Source: an uncultured Nitrospina sp.
Lineage (GTDB): Bacteria > Nitrospinota > Nitrospinia > Nitrospinales > VA-1
Assembly: GCA_913044145.1 (NCBI GenBank)
Contig: CAJWOD010000027.1
Location: 1-10,951 of the forward strand
DNA length: 10,951 nt
Reading direction: 5' to 3'
Shown one piece after another: positions 1-7,046 of this stretch (position 1 is the stretch's first letter; every line of letters begins with the position of its first letter). The position numbers and the translations under genes were made by a program. Below the pieces are notes generated by a model. That model did no database searches. It was given only the letters and a program-made list of their open reading frames with translations, and was not told where the DNA came from.

Positions 1-126
1 CAGGAATTTCAGCGCATCATGCGGGATTTAGGTAAATTTGGTGAAAAAATTACTGATGGCAGTAAGTTTCAAACCTATCGTGAAGTCCAACATTTGTTTG
101 ATGATGCTTTTAGGAAAAAGAATTGA
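1..126 (+). CDS. C-terminal end of an unidentified protein (partial)
   Basis: An open frame enters from the left edge and ends at the TGA at 124-126, giving 41 residues. The tail is rich in charged and aromatic residues (it contains RIMRDLGKFGEKI and ends in FRKKN) and looks like a soluble, helical C-terminus. There is no membrane segment and no motif I recognise, so I assign no function. The next gene on the same strand starts 16 bases after the stop, so the two are probably co-transcribed. The start codon and most of the protein lie outside the window. That it is coding is an inference from the open frame, the plausible composition and the close spacing to the acylphosphatase gene. Confidence 0.6.
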   Translation, partial: QEFQRIMRDLGKFGEKITDGSKFQTYREVQHLFDDAFRKKN

Positions 127-142
127 CCTTTATTAAACTTCA

Positions 143-415
143 ATGATCGAGTCCATTCACATAATTGTTCATGGTCGGGTTCAGGGGGTCTGGTTCCGGG
201 CTGGGACAAAAGAAAAAGCCGATGAACTGGGTTTGTTCGGTTGGGTTAAAAATAAGTCGGAAGGAACGGTAGAAATTCATGCAGAAGGTGAAAAATTACA
301 GCTCGAAAACTTTATTTTATGGTGCCGAGAAGGAACCCCCGCAGCAAATGTCACTTCACTGAACCTCAATCAAACTTCATTTCAAAATTTCACATCTTTT
401 GAAATTCGTTCCTGA
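143..415 (+). CDS. acyP: Acylphosphatase
   Basis: This 90-residue protein has the normal length of a single-domain acylphosphatase, a small cytosolic alpha/beta enzyme that hydrolyses the carboxyl-phosphate bond of acyl phosphates such as 1,3-bisphosphoglycerate or acetyl phosphate. The signature loop GRVQGVWFR lies at residues 11-19 and ends in the phosphate-binding Arg19. The second signature, GWVKN at 33-37, supplies the catalytic Asn37. Both catalytic residues of the family are therefore present. The ATG at 143 places the first beta strand (IHIIVHGRV) just after the start, as usual. No good Shine-Dalgarno sequence precedes it; the 16-base gap to the upstream stop is A/T-rich, so translation may depend on coupling to the upstream gene. 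It converges on the minus-strand ChaN-like gene. The physiological substrate in bacteria is uncertain. Confidence 0.95.
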   Translation: MIESIHIIVHGRVQGVWFRAGTKEKADELGLFGWVKNKSEGTVEIHAEGEKLQLENFILWCREGTPAANVTSLNLNQTSFQNFTSFEIRS

Positions 416-452
416 TCTTAAAAATTTACCCTATGATTTTTATAAAAAGATT

Positions 453-480
453 GGCTAAAAAATACGGCTCCGTATTAGCC
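453..480 (-). terminator. Likely intrinsic terminator of the ChaN-like gene
   Basis: Read on the minus strand, a short stem AATACG/CGTATT closes a four-base loop (positions 461-476) and is followed at once by more T residues, giving a U6 run (457-462). GGCTA and TAGCC at the outer ends could pair to extend the structure. It lies 18 bases past the stop of the minus-strand gene. On the plus strand the same hairpin has no T-run after it, so it fits the ChaN-like gene better than the convergent acylphosphatase gene. No folding program was run. Confidence 0.5.
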
Positions 481-497
481 ATAGATTACAACTTGGT

Positions 498-1703
498 TTA
501 TTTCTTGAATACCACTTTCACATTTAGGTGAGTGCCAGATCGGCGCAGGTGGAATGAAGAGAAATCATTGAAGTTTTTACTTTGTAGTTGTTCTATTACC
601 TCTTCTACGTGTGAGATTTTCTCTCCATCCATGCTGAGTAATAGATCTCCTTTCCGAATTCCTGCCCTCTCAGCATTGGTGTTTTGTATGACTTTCGTTA
701 TTGTCACACCTTCATTTTTTTGTGCTAACTTTACTCCCAACCTCACATTATCAGGAACTTTGTATTCGACCATCCAGGCGTAATCCGCAGCAAAAAGAGG
801 GATAGACACTTTTTCCACTTCCATTTCTCTATCCTTCAGCTCTGTTGGAATGTGGGTCACCATGGGTTGGATGATTGAATAGGCGTGTGGAGTTCTGCGG
901 TAAGCACGTTTGGGGATGCCAAATCCGTATTGCACATGAAAGCCACCGCTAAGAACAACCAATTTTGTGTCTTTATTCTTTGTGTTTATTAAAAATTGCG
1001 AAACAGTTTGTGCCATGGTCTCTTCCCAGAGAAGCAGCATGCGATAAGGTTTTTCCAAGGCTTTTTCTGTTCCCCGGTGACCTCCGAAAGCTGCCATAGA
1101 AAAGGCTCGATGGTATGGGTCTTGATCATCCAGCTCGGGATAAAACGCACCATCGGGAGCGGGGTCACCAGAACGAAAACTTTTTTCAACCTTGCGCGTG
1201 GATTTCAGTCCTATCAAAGGTAATTTGTTGGCCTGAGCAAAATCAAAAATGGGTTGATACAGTTTATAGCCTGGTCCCCAGTTTGCGTGGAAGAGTTTTT
1301 TAAATTCTTTTAAGGGGAGTTGGCCTTTATTCCATCGGTCGAGTTTTTTTTGGGCTGAACGGCGAAACATTTCTAGTCCAATGGCTACTGGATACCGTTC
1401 CGATAATTTTTTTATAATTCGAAGTTGTACTTTGTGGGCTTCAATATTGTCATGGGTTTCGCCAACATAAATCACTCGAGAAGCTGCAACAGCATTCATC
1501 ATCTGCTCGAAATTGATAGTCAAGCCTGTGGGCAGATTCAGTATTTCGCCGGTTTGTAGATTGTCTAAATTCAGATAAGGAGAACCTGAGTTCGGGACTT
1601 CAAAGTCTTCAGTTTGACCTTCACGGGTAATAAGAAGTGGCCATAACAAAAAGAATGTTATAAGAAGGGCTCTTATGGTTTTGGCGATAGGGTTTGGGCT
1701 CAT
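498..1703 (-). CDS. Exported ChaN-like (haem-binding/TIKI-fold) protein with C-terminal PDZ domain
   Basis: This 401-residue protein has two recognisable parts. After a basic N-terminus, residues 11-27 are a hydrophobic segment (signal peptide or membrane anchor). It has no lipobox cysteine, unlike the classical ChaN lipoprotein. Residues about 65-285 match the ChaN/DUF399 'haem-binding uptake' family of the TIKI/EreA-like superfamily: GETHDN at 81-86, GLEMF at 109-113 and GGFH at 253-256 carry the conserved Glu and His residues. Residues about 318-400 look like a PDZ domain (RLGVKL, then AGIRKGDLLLSMDGEKI at 347-363), which usually binds peptide C-termini or regulates a protease. In Campylobacter, ChaN binds haem; related TIKI proteins are metalloproteases. 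Which activity applies here is open. The protein probably acts in the periplasm. The ATG at 1703 puts the signal segment at the N-terminus; only weak SD-like sequence precedes it. The gene is divergent from rpsU and is probably monocistronic. Confidence 0.85.
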   Translation of the reverse strand: MSPNPIAKTIRALLITFFLLWPLLITREGQTEDFEVPNSGSPYLNLDNLQTGEILNLPTGLTINFEQMMNAVAASRVIYVGETHDNIEAHKVQLRIIKKLSERYPVAIGLEMFRRSAQKKLDRWNKGQLPLKEFKKLFHANWGPGYKLYQPIFDFAQANKLPLIGLKSTRKVEKSFRSGDPAPDGAFYPELDDQDPYHRAFSMAAFGGHRGTEKALEKPYRMLLLWEETMAQTVSQFLINTKNKDTKLVVLSGGFHVQYGFGIPKRAYRRTPHAYSIIQPMVTHIPTELKDREMEVEKVSIPLFAADYAWMVEYKVPDNVRLGVKLAQKNEGVTITKVIQNTNAERAGIRKGDLLLSMDGEKISHVEEVIEQLQSKNFNDFSSFHLRRSGTHLNVKVVFKK

Positions 1704-1715
1704 AATTTTCAGCTA

Positions 1716-1744
1716 TTGACTTTATGTGTGTTTTTGTTGATAAT
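1716..1744 (+). promoter_or_regulatory. Sigma-70-type promoter for rpsU
   Basis: A -35 box TTGACT (1716-1721, five of six consensus bases) is followed after exactly 17 bases by a -10 box GATAAT (1739-1744, five of six). Transcription would start near 1751, leaving an untranslated leader of about 115 bases before rpsU. The fit in both boxes and spacing is strong, and the position suits a highly expressed ribosomal protein gene. Start-site data would be needed to prove it. Confidence 0.7.
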
Positions 1745-1775
1745 TCGTGGCTTCATGCTAAAAAGGATGCATAGA

Positions 1776-1824
1776 GGCGTGTATTTTTGTTGGGAAGCAT
1801 TAATGGAACTTCCCTCATAACGCC
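1776..1824 (+). promoter_or_regulatory. Two-tier hairpin in the rpsU leader
   Basis: Two nested inverted repeats lie in the predicted rpsU leader. The outer stem is GGCGT (1776-1780) with ACGCC (1820-1824). The inner stem is GGGAAG (1792-1797) with CTTCCC (1809-1814), closing an 11-base loop. No T-run follows, so it is unlikely to be a terminator. Its place between promoter and ribosome binding site is where ribosomal protein mRNAs often carry autoregulatory structures. I matched it by eye only and do not recognise it as a known leader family. Confidence 0.4.
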
Positions 1825-1851
1825 AAAAGAATTAGGTCTATTCATTTAACT

Positions 1852-1858
1852 AGGAGGT
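1852..1858 (+). promoter_or_regulatory. Perfect Shine-Dalgarno sequence of rpsU
   Basis: AGGAGGT matches the 16S rRNA anti-Shine-Dalgarno core completely and lies eight bases before the TTG codon. It fixes the start of rpsU, since no ATG or GTG lies in frame near it. The other annotated genes in the window have weaker sites (for example AGGA before oadG) or none that I can see, so this site stands out. Confidence 0.85.
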
Positions 1859-1866
1859 AAAAGTTT

Positions 1867-2070
1867 TTGGAAGTAACAGTTTACCAAAATCAGGTTGAAA
1901 AAGCGTTAAAAGTTCTTAAAAGACAGATGACCAAAGAAGGGTTGTTAAAAGAGTTAAAGCGACGTCGTTTTTACGAAAAGCCCTCCGTTAAGAAAAAACG
2001 TAAGCAAAAAGAAGCTAAGAAGAAAAGAAAAGCCGCTATGCGTCGAATGCGATCTTATAACCGAATGTAA
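1867..2070 (+). CDS. rpsU: 30S ribosomal protein bS21
   Basis: This 67-residue, very basic protein is ribosomal protein bS21, which sits on the platform of the small subunit near the 3' end of 16S rRNA and helps in translation initiation. Family features are the N-terminal VTVYQNQVEKALKVLKRQM stretch, the central GLLKELKRRRFYEKPS motif (residues about 25-40), and a long lysine/arginine tail. The length is normal. The start is a TTG codon, the only in-frame start that fits the AGGAGGT site eight bases upstream. The gene has its own near-consensus promoter and a structured leader, and it is flanked by minus-strand genes on both sides, so it appears to be monocistronic rather than part of an rpsU-dnaG-rpoD type operon. 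Confidence 0.95.
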   Translation: MEVTVYQNQVEKALKVLKRQMTKEGLLKELKRRRFYEKPSVKKKRKQKEAKKKRKAAMRRMRSYNRM

Positions 2071-2125
2071 GATTCGATCATCCCCCCCTCTAGGCTCAGA
2101 TCTGCTTAAATTTCTCATTCCCGTG

Positions 2126-2165
2126 GAGCATTTATCAAATTAGGTGCTCATAAAGCTATTTTTTT
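2126..2165 (+). terminator. Possible terminator after rpsU
   Basis: GAGCATTTA (2126-2134) can pair with TAGGTGCTC (2141-2149), a nine-pair stem with two G-T pairs and a six-base loop. A seven-T run follows at 2159-2165, but about nine bases beyond the stem, which is further than in a standard intrinsic terminator. It lies in the 120-base gap between the convergent rpsU and rlmB genes. On the minus strand the hairpin is not followed by a T-run. Confidence 0.35.
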
Positions 2166-2190
2166 ATATTTCGATAATGTTTTATAGTCG

Positions 2191-2946
2191 CTAACTCCGT
2201 ATATTTTTTTGTCGCAATGTCTCGTAAAAGATCACTGCAGCAGCAGCCGAGGCATTTAAAGATCCAAGCGAGCCTTCCATGGGTATTTTTAAAGTTACAT
2301 CGCAGGATTTTTTCAACAAAGGTCGAATCCCTTTCTCTTCTCCCCCAATAACTAAAACGATCGGAGCATCAAATTTATGTTGATAGCAGGGAGTGTTTCC
2401 ATCTGGAGCAATTCCTGCTACCCAGAATCCCGCTTTTTTTAATTGTTCTATTCCACGAGTTAAGTTTGTTACCCATGCAATGGGAAGATATTCGATAGCA
2501 CCTGAAGAGCATTTCGCAACGGTTTCATTTATAGCTGAAGTGCGATTTTTAGGAAGAACTATTCCATGAATCCCCAATGCTTCTGCCGAACGAATTATGG
2601 CTCCCAGGTTTTGCGGATCTTGAATACTATCCAACGCAACCAAAATAGGTAACGGAGACTTTTGGAAAGCTAGTTCGATTAATTCTTCCAATCCCAGAGT
2701 TGGGATGATGGCAAAAACCCCTATCACACCCTGGTGGTTGTAGTTACGGTAATTTTTTTGAAAAGTGTTTTTTGGGATTCTTTCAATGGTTACTTTATTA
2801 TCACGGGCCAATTGGATTAACGAATCTAGTCGTCTCTGGGGTTTTCCCTGTTCGATGATAATTTTATAGCAACGGCGTTTTCGAGCTTTAAGAGCTTCCA
2901 ATACTGGATTGAGTCCAAAAACAGTAGAGTTATCAATAGAATTCAT
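2191..2946 (-). CDS. rlmB: 23S rRNA (guanosine-2'-O-)-methyltransferase RlmB (SpoU/TrmH family)
   Basis: This protein of 251 residues methylates a ribose 2'-OH in RNA using S-adenosylmethionine. Closest by architecture is RlmB, which modifies G2251 of 23S rRNA. Residues about 8-80 form the L30e-like RNA-binding domain (FGLNPVLEAL, then NHQGV at 70-74). The SPOUT knot domain follows with its three motifs: NLGAIIRSA at 113-121 with the key Asn and Arg, IGGEEKGIR at 200-208, and IPMEGSLGSLNASAAAAV at 221-238, which forms the cofactor-binding knot. I chose the ATG at 2946; a TTG two codons upstream (2952) would add only two residues, and neither start has a clear SD. The gene is alone on its strand here, converging on rpsU and divergent from the AsmA-like gene. 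A TrmH-family paralogue acting on another site cannot be ruled out from sequence alone. Confidence 0.9.
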   Translation of the reverse strand: MNSIDNSTVFGLNPVLEALKARKRRCYKIIIEQGKPQRRLDSLIQLARDNKVTIERIPKNTFQKNYRNYNHQGVIGVFAIIPTLGLEELIELAFQKSPLPILVALDSIQDPQNLGAIIRSAEALGIHGIVLPKNRTSAINETVAKCSSGAIEYLPIAWVTNLTRGIEQLKKAGFWVAGIAPDGNTPCYQHKFDAPIVLVIGGEEKGIRPLLKKSCDVTLKIPMEGSLGSLNASAAAAVIFYETLRQKNIRS

Positions 2947-2999
2947 ATTCAATAGATGTGTCGTTTATAATTAAAGATTGTTGAGACTTTGGAATTTTC

Positions 3000-3028
3000 T
3001 GGACGCAGGACCTCATATGTTCTATAAA
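3000..3028 (+). promoter_or_regulatory. Possible sigma-70-type promoter for the AsmA-like gene
   Basis: TGGACG (3000-3005, four of six -35 bases) is followed after 17 bases by TATAAA (3023-3028, five of six -10 bases). A transcript starting near 3035 would have a leader of about 120 bases before the ATG at 3158. It sits in the divergent rlmB/AsmA-like region. The match is reasonable but such sites arise by chance in A/T-rich DNA. Confidence 0.35.
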
Positions 3029-3093
3029 GGTATGAAAAAATTGGGTTTATTTTTCCGAGAGGTTTCGGTAGCCCCTTGATGATTTTTATCCAT
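3022..3093 (-). CDS. Possible 23-codon small ORF upstream of rlmB
   Basis: On the minus strand an ATG at 3093 opens 23 codons ending in TAG at 3022-3024. A strong GAGGAGG Shine-Dalgarno sequence (3104-3110) lies ten bases before the start. The peptide begins MDKNHQGATETS, has a basic middle and ends in a short hydrophobic stretch (FFIPL); I recognise no family. It lies about 75 bases upstream of the rlmB start on the same strand, where a leader peptide or upstream ORF could affect rlmB. The SD is better than that of rlmB itself. Against it: the ORF is very short, chance AGGAGG-ATG pairs occur, and its end overlaps the proposed plus-strand promoter. Treat it as a candidate only. Confidence 0.2.
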   Translation of the reverse strand: MDKNHQGATETSRKNKPNFFIPL

Positions 3094-3157
3094 TGAACTT
3101 GTTCCTCCTCTGTAGGGCAAATTCAGGATATTGTAACCTTTTTTATCCAACCTCTAT

Positions 3158-6100
3158 ATGCCGATTTCAAAAAAAAGGGTAATTTTTTATTTCTTCTTTC
3201 TTTTGTTCATCGGTGTGTTTTCTATTTTTTCTCTGGCCTACTATCAACTTCGAAACCTGGGCGAAGTAAAGCACCTCGCTATAGAAAAAATAGAAGAATT
3301 GACACACCGAAAAGTTTCCATTGGCAATGCAGAGATGGATATTGTTCGTGGGCTGAGTATTCTCCTAAAAGATGTTTCCATTCAATCTAGATGGGATTCC
3401 AAACCGGAATTTACTGCGCGTAGCGTATGGGTGGTAGTGAAAATTCTTCCACTTTTAGAGAAGCGGATAGAGATCAAGCAAATTATTGTCGAGGGCTCAT
3501 CGCTTAAGGTTGTTCGAAATTCTTCGGGGCAATTTAGCTTTGGGGATGTTAGAAACTGGATCTCAAAATCCGCAGATAGTAAATTATTCAAGGTGCCCAT
3601 GGTCAGCTTGATGAATCAGGTAATGGTGGAAGACGGTTCTATCCATTTTCTGGATTATTTACACCAGCCCAAAGATGAACCCTTTTCTTTGGAAATGGAA
3701 CATCTTCATTTTTCCCTCAGAAAGAGCCTTCTTAAATCTCTATTTCAGTTTGTTTTGGATGGTGAAATCCCTAATGCAGGCCCTTCCACCAATTTTAAGG
3801 TTTCTGGTACATTTGATGGTTTTCTCGAAGAAAATGGGCTTGCGGAAATATTTATTAATGGAGATATTCATGTAAAGCCTTTGAGTATTTCTAAATTTCA
3901 GCCTTATTTTAAAAAGGTTTTAGCTAAAACACCTATAGAGAGTTGGTTGTCCATCGATTCAAGTTTTTCAGGGAATTTAGGTAGTGTTTTTAAAACAGCA
4001 GGGACCTTGAAATATTTTCCTGGTATCAAACAGGGAAGAGCAGTGATAAGAGATGCTCGCGTTTCTCATCGAGGAGAACTTAAGTATAAAATTTCAATAG
4101 ATAAGGATATTGTCGATGTAGAAGAGTTGAAGGTAGAAACCGGACCATTTAAATTTAAAGCAAGTGGTTTTTTAAACAAAATTTATTCGAAAGATCCTTT
4201 CGTTTTTGTTGATTTAAAAACGGATGCTTTTCAGATAAATAGGGGTATCGATTACCTCCCTCTGAAGATTTTTCCAGAGGAGTATCACCAAATACTCCAA
4301 AAAACTTTTAAGAACGGATCAATAAAATTAAACTCGTTTAAATTTGATGGAACAGTCAGTCAACTAAGAGAGATATCCAAACCCAAAAACCGCAAAAAGT
4401 TTACCAGTAAAATCGAGATGCAAAATGTTGACTGGCAAAGCCCTTTGCCACCCTTACGAAAAGTAACAGGGATCTTTGAAGTGGATAAAGGTAACAGTAG
4501 TTTTCAAATTCAGAAGGCTCTATATCAAAAACAGCCTTTAACTAATTTGCAGGGGAGTATTAAAAACTTTATGACCCAGCCTATTGTCGACCTATATCTG
4601 GATAATAAAGTGGATGTGGCGCAATTTCATAGCACTCTTGAAAAAGCCTTGAAAGGGCGTCCTATTCATGATGCTATTTCGAATTACTCTGATTTTCAAG
4701 GCTCAGCAAACCTAAGGTTGAATGTTAAAGGGCCTCTAAAAGGCTTTGACAAATTGGCGATATCGGGGGTAATCGATTTTCAATCTGTTTCGTTGGCTGC
4801 AAAAGAATTCGAACCCAGAATAAAAAACCTGAATGGGAAAATAATATATACCCATACGCCTGAGACAGTTCAACAAAAAAGCAAGCCTTGGGTTAGGGTT
4901 TTTCAATACATAAACCTATCTGGAGATTTTGCAAATAGCAAATTTTCGAATTTAAACGGTGAACTTGGGCTAAAAAATGGGGAGCCTCTTAAAAAATTAA
5001 CAACACGTTATCATTTGGATTCTAGCGATTTGAATTGGATCATTGGAGACGATGCAAAAAATTCCGTATTGGCATTCCAAGAGGGGATGGGTTTTACATC
5101 AGGAAAGGTCCTTGTCGATTATAGATTTAAAGGGAACCCGGAAAAACCAGAGACTGAAAAAAAATGGGGAAAAATTGAGTTAAAAGACCTTTCGTTGAAG
5201 TATGGAGATCGACTCCAGGCAATGACGGGTTTGAATGGAAAAATTTCATATGATGGAAAAAAAATACAATTGGAAAATATTTTGGGTTTTTACGGCAGTT
5301 CTTCTTTACATCTGGAAGGCAAAATAGATGGATGGGGTAAATCTATTCCGGAAATTTCTCTGCGTTTGAACCTTCCTGAAATTTTGAAAGCGGACTTAAA
5401 AGGGATTCCGATTTTTAGTGATTTTAATTTTTCGGGCCCTGCTCAAATTTCTATGAATATAAATGGGACGCCTGAAAATTTTAAATTTGAACAACAGGCA
5501 GATTTAACAAGGGTAGGATATAAAATTCCTGATTTGGTTCAGAAAAAAGAAAACGCGCATAACCAGTTCAAAGCAAAAGGCACACTCACTGAAAAAGGTG
5601 GGCTGAATATTAAAAACTGGGTTTACGAATTAAGTGGCAACAAAATTTCAGGATCGATGCAAATTCCTGATTTAGATAAACGAGATTTTACAGTTCAATT
5701 CGCATCAAAAGAATTTACAGCCCACCCCTCTTATCAAATATTAAAGTCGTGGGCAGCTGATGGCTCCATTAATTTTAATATTTCGGGAACTGGAAACCTA
5801 AACCAATTAGAAAATTCACGCTTTGGAGGGAAAATAGATTTAATAAACTTAAAAGTCGAGCCTAAAAGATTTTCTTCATACCTCCTTCTAAATGCAAAAT
5901 TAAGATTTAAAGAAAAAAGGTTTGATATCCGGTCTGCCAGTATTGCTTCTTCTGCGAACAAGCTAAATTTCAGCGGAGTTTATCGACGCGGGGAATCTCC
6001 AAACTTTCAATTGCTTGTTGAGGGGGAAAAACTTGATATTAATGAGCTATTGTCAGCGTCTAGAGATAAAGATGCAAGCGTGGCAGAGTTATTTGCGCAG

Positions 6101-7000
6101 ACAGAAATTTTTCAAAGAGGTAAAGGAAAGGTAATTTTTGATATAGGACAATTAAATTTAAAAATGTTACATTTAAATAATGTTGCAGGAAAAATTTTCT
6201 TGAATAATAAGGTCTTGCAGCTTAAGGACTTTCGTGTAGGCATTAATCCATTGGTTAAAAACTCTGTAGAGCTGACCATTGATGAAAATGGAGTAAGCAC
6301 TTTTGAGGGAAGGTTAAAAGTAAATTATGTGAAAACAAAAAATGTTTTTAGTCTTTTTGGTGATGTGTTTAAAAACAGTTTGAGTGGAGATGTAAAAAAA
6401 ATTAATGTAAAACTAAATGGAAAAGGAAAAGATTGGTCAGAAATTTCCAAGTCATTGTATGGAAAAATTTCTCTAGATCTTAGGTTTGGTATGGTAGATC
6501 GGAAAAGGCTTAAACACGGAGTTGATAAGTTATTTGGCTCTTTGCCCACTGGTTCATTACCTTCAAAGAAAAATAATGCCACCTCATTTCGGCAGATATC
6601 CGGTGATTTTATTTCAAAGAATGGAATTTTTGAAACAGAAAACTTTATATATGAAACTAAGGCTCGCCGGACATCCATTGTAGGAGCTTTTGACCTGGGG
6701 GCAAATCAAATGGATACGGTTGTCGGTGTTGCACCCTTAGCAAAACTGGATCGGTTTTTGACTAAAATCCCTCTTGTTGGAAAAATTTTAACTGCTGGGG
6801 ATGAAAAGAGTTTGTTGAAAAATTATTACACGGTCAAAGGAAACTTTGAAACTCCTGAAATTTTACCGATTCCTTTTACCTCTTTAGGCAAAAAGGTGAT
6901 GGGAATTTTTCAGGCCGTTCTGCAGGCTCCAGTCGAAATTCTTGAATCCCTACCTGCAATTAAACCTCCTGCCCCTTCTTCTACGGAAGACGGTGAATAA
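3158..7000 (+). CDS. AsmA/YhdP-like inner-membrane-anchored envelope protein
   Basis: This 1280-residue protein has a basic N-terminus, one membrane segment at about residues 8-28, and then a very long region with no other membrane span. That region has a repeating pattern of short amphipathic beta strands (many 'G.ikl..l.v' and 'l.g.G.l' units). The first 150 residues resemble the AsmA N-terminal domain. The C-terminal region, about 1085-1265, resembles AsmA-like C-terminal domains: GKISLDLRFG at 1102, FRQISGDFISKNGIF at 1144 and VVGVAPLAKLDRF near 1188, then a PLVG element and a VKGNFETP ending. In E. coli, the large relatives TamB, YhdP and YdbH are proposed to be hydrophobic beta-grooves carrying phospholipids across the periplasm to the outer membrane. 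A similar role is inferred here. Length and ending are closer to YhdP than to AsmA, but I assign no symbol. The ATG at 3158 has no visible SD; it places the membrane segment correctly. Confidence 0.85.
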   Translation: MPISKKRVIFYFFFLLFIGVFSIFSLAYYQLRNLGEVKHLAIEKIEELTHRKVSIGNAEMDIVRGLSILLKDVSIQSRWDSKPEFTARSVWVVVKILPLLEKRIEIKQIIVEGSSLKVVRNSSGQFSFGDVRNWISKSADSKLFKVPMVSLMNQVMVEDGSIHFLDYLHQPKDEPFSLEMEHLHFSLRKSLLKSLFQFVLDGEIPNAGPSTNFKVSGTFDGFLEENGLAEIFINGDIHVKPLSISKFQPYFKKVLAKTPIESWLSIDSSFSGNLGSVFKTAGTLKYFPGIKQGRAVIRDARVSHRGELKYKISIDKDIVDVEELKVETGPFKFKASGFLNKIYSKDPFVFVDLKTDAFQINRGIDYLPLKIFPEEYHQILQKTFKNGSIKLNSFKFDGTVSQLREISKPKNRKKFTSKIEMQNVDWQSPLPPLRKVTGIFEVDKGNSSFQIQKALYQKQPLTNLQGSIKNFMTQPIVDLYLDNKVDVAQFHSTLEKALKGRPIHDAISNYSDFQGSANLRLNVKGPLKGFDKLAISGVIDFQSVSLAAKEFEPRIKNLNGKIIYTHTPETVQQKSKPWVRVFQYINLSGDFANSKFSNLNGELGLKNGEPLKKLTTRYHLDSSDLNWIIGDDAKNSVLAFQEGMGFTSGKVLVDYRFKGNPEKPETEKKWGKIELKDLSLKYGDRLQAMTGLNGKISYDGKKIQLENILGFYGSSSLHLEGKIDGWGKSIPEISLRLNLPEILKADLKGIPIFSDFNFSGPAQISMNINGTPENFKFEQQADLTRVGYKIPDLVQKKENAHNQFKAKGTLTEKGGLNIKNWVYELSGNKISGSMQIPDLDKRDFTVQFASKEFTAHPSYQILKSWAADGSINFNISGTGNLNQLENSRFGGKIDLINLKVEPKRFSSYLLLNAKLRFKEKRFDIRSASIASSANKLNFSGVYRRGESPNFQLLVEGEKLDINELLSASRDKDASVAELFAQTEIFQRGKGKVIFDIGQLNLKMLHLNNVAGKIFLNNKVLQLKDFRVGINPLVKNSVELTIDENGVSTFEGRLKVNYVKTKNVFSLFGDVFKNSLSGDVKKINVKLNGKGKDWSEISKSLYGKISLDLRFGMVDRKRLKHGVDKLFGSLPTGSLPSKKNNATSFRQISGDFISKNGIFETENFIYETKARRTSIVGAFDLGANQMDTVVGVAPLAKLDRFLTKIPLVGKILTAGDEKSLLKNYYTVKGNFETPEILPIPFTSLGKKVMGIFQAVLQAPVEILESLPAIKPPAPSSTEDGE

Positions 7001-7030
7001 AAAACCTATAACATTGATTGGATAACAGGT
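6999..7030 (-). terminator. Likely intrinsic terminator of the oadABG operon
   Basis: On the minus strand, 16 bases after the oadG stop, ACCTGT (7025-7030) can pair with ATAGGT (7004-7009), including one G-T pair, and six T residues follow directly (6999-7004, read as A on plus). The T-run overlaps the last two bases of the AsmA-like gene's TAA stop (6998-7000). The plus strand shows no T-run after the hairpin, so it does not serve that gene. The stem is short and was not folded computationally. Confidence 0.45.
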
Positions 7031-7046
7031 ATCACACCCTAACTAT

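Noticed and set aside
453..480. Hairpin as the plus-strand terminator of the acylphosphatase gene
   Set aside because: No T-run follows on the plus strand; the T-run is on the minus-strand side only.
2947..2952. TTG start two codons upstream for rlmB
   Set aside because: An ATG follows two codons later, the family N-terminus needs nothing more, and the TTG has no SD in support.
6325..6678. 117-codon minus-strand ORF inside the AsmA-like gene
   Set aside because: It is antisense to the conserved C-terminal domain, is Phe/Ser-rich as expected for the complement of A-rich coding DNA, and has no motif.
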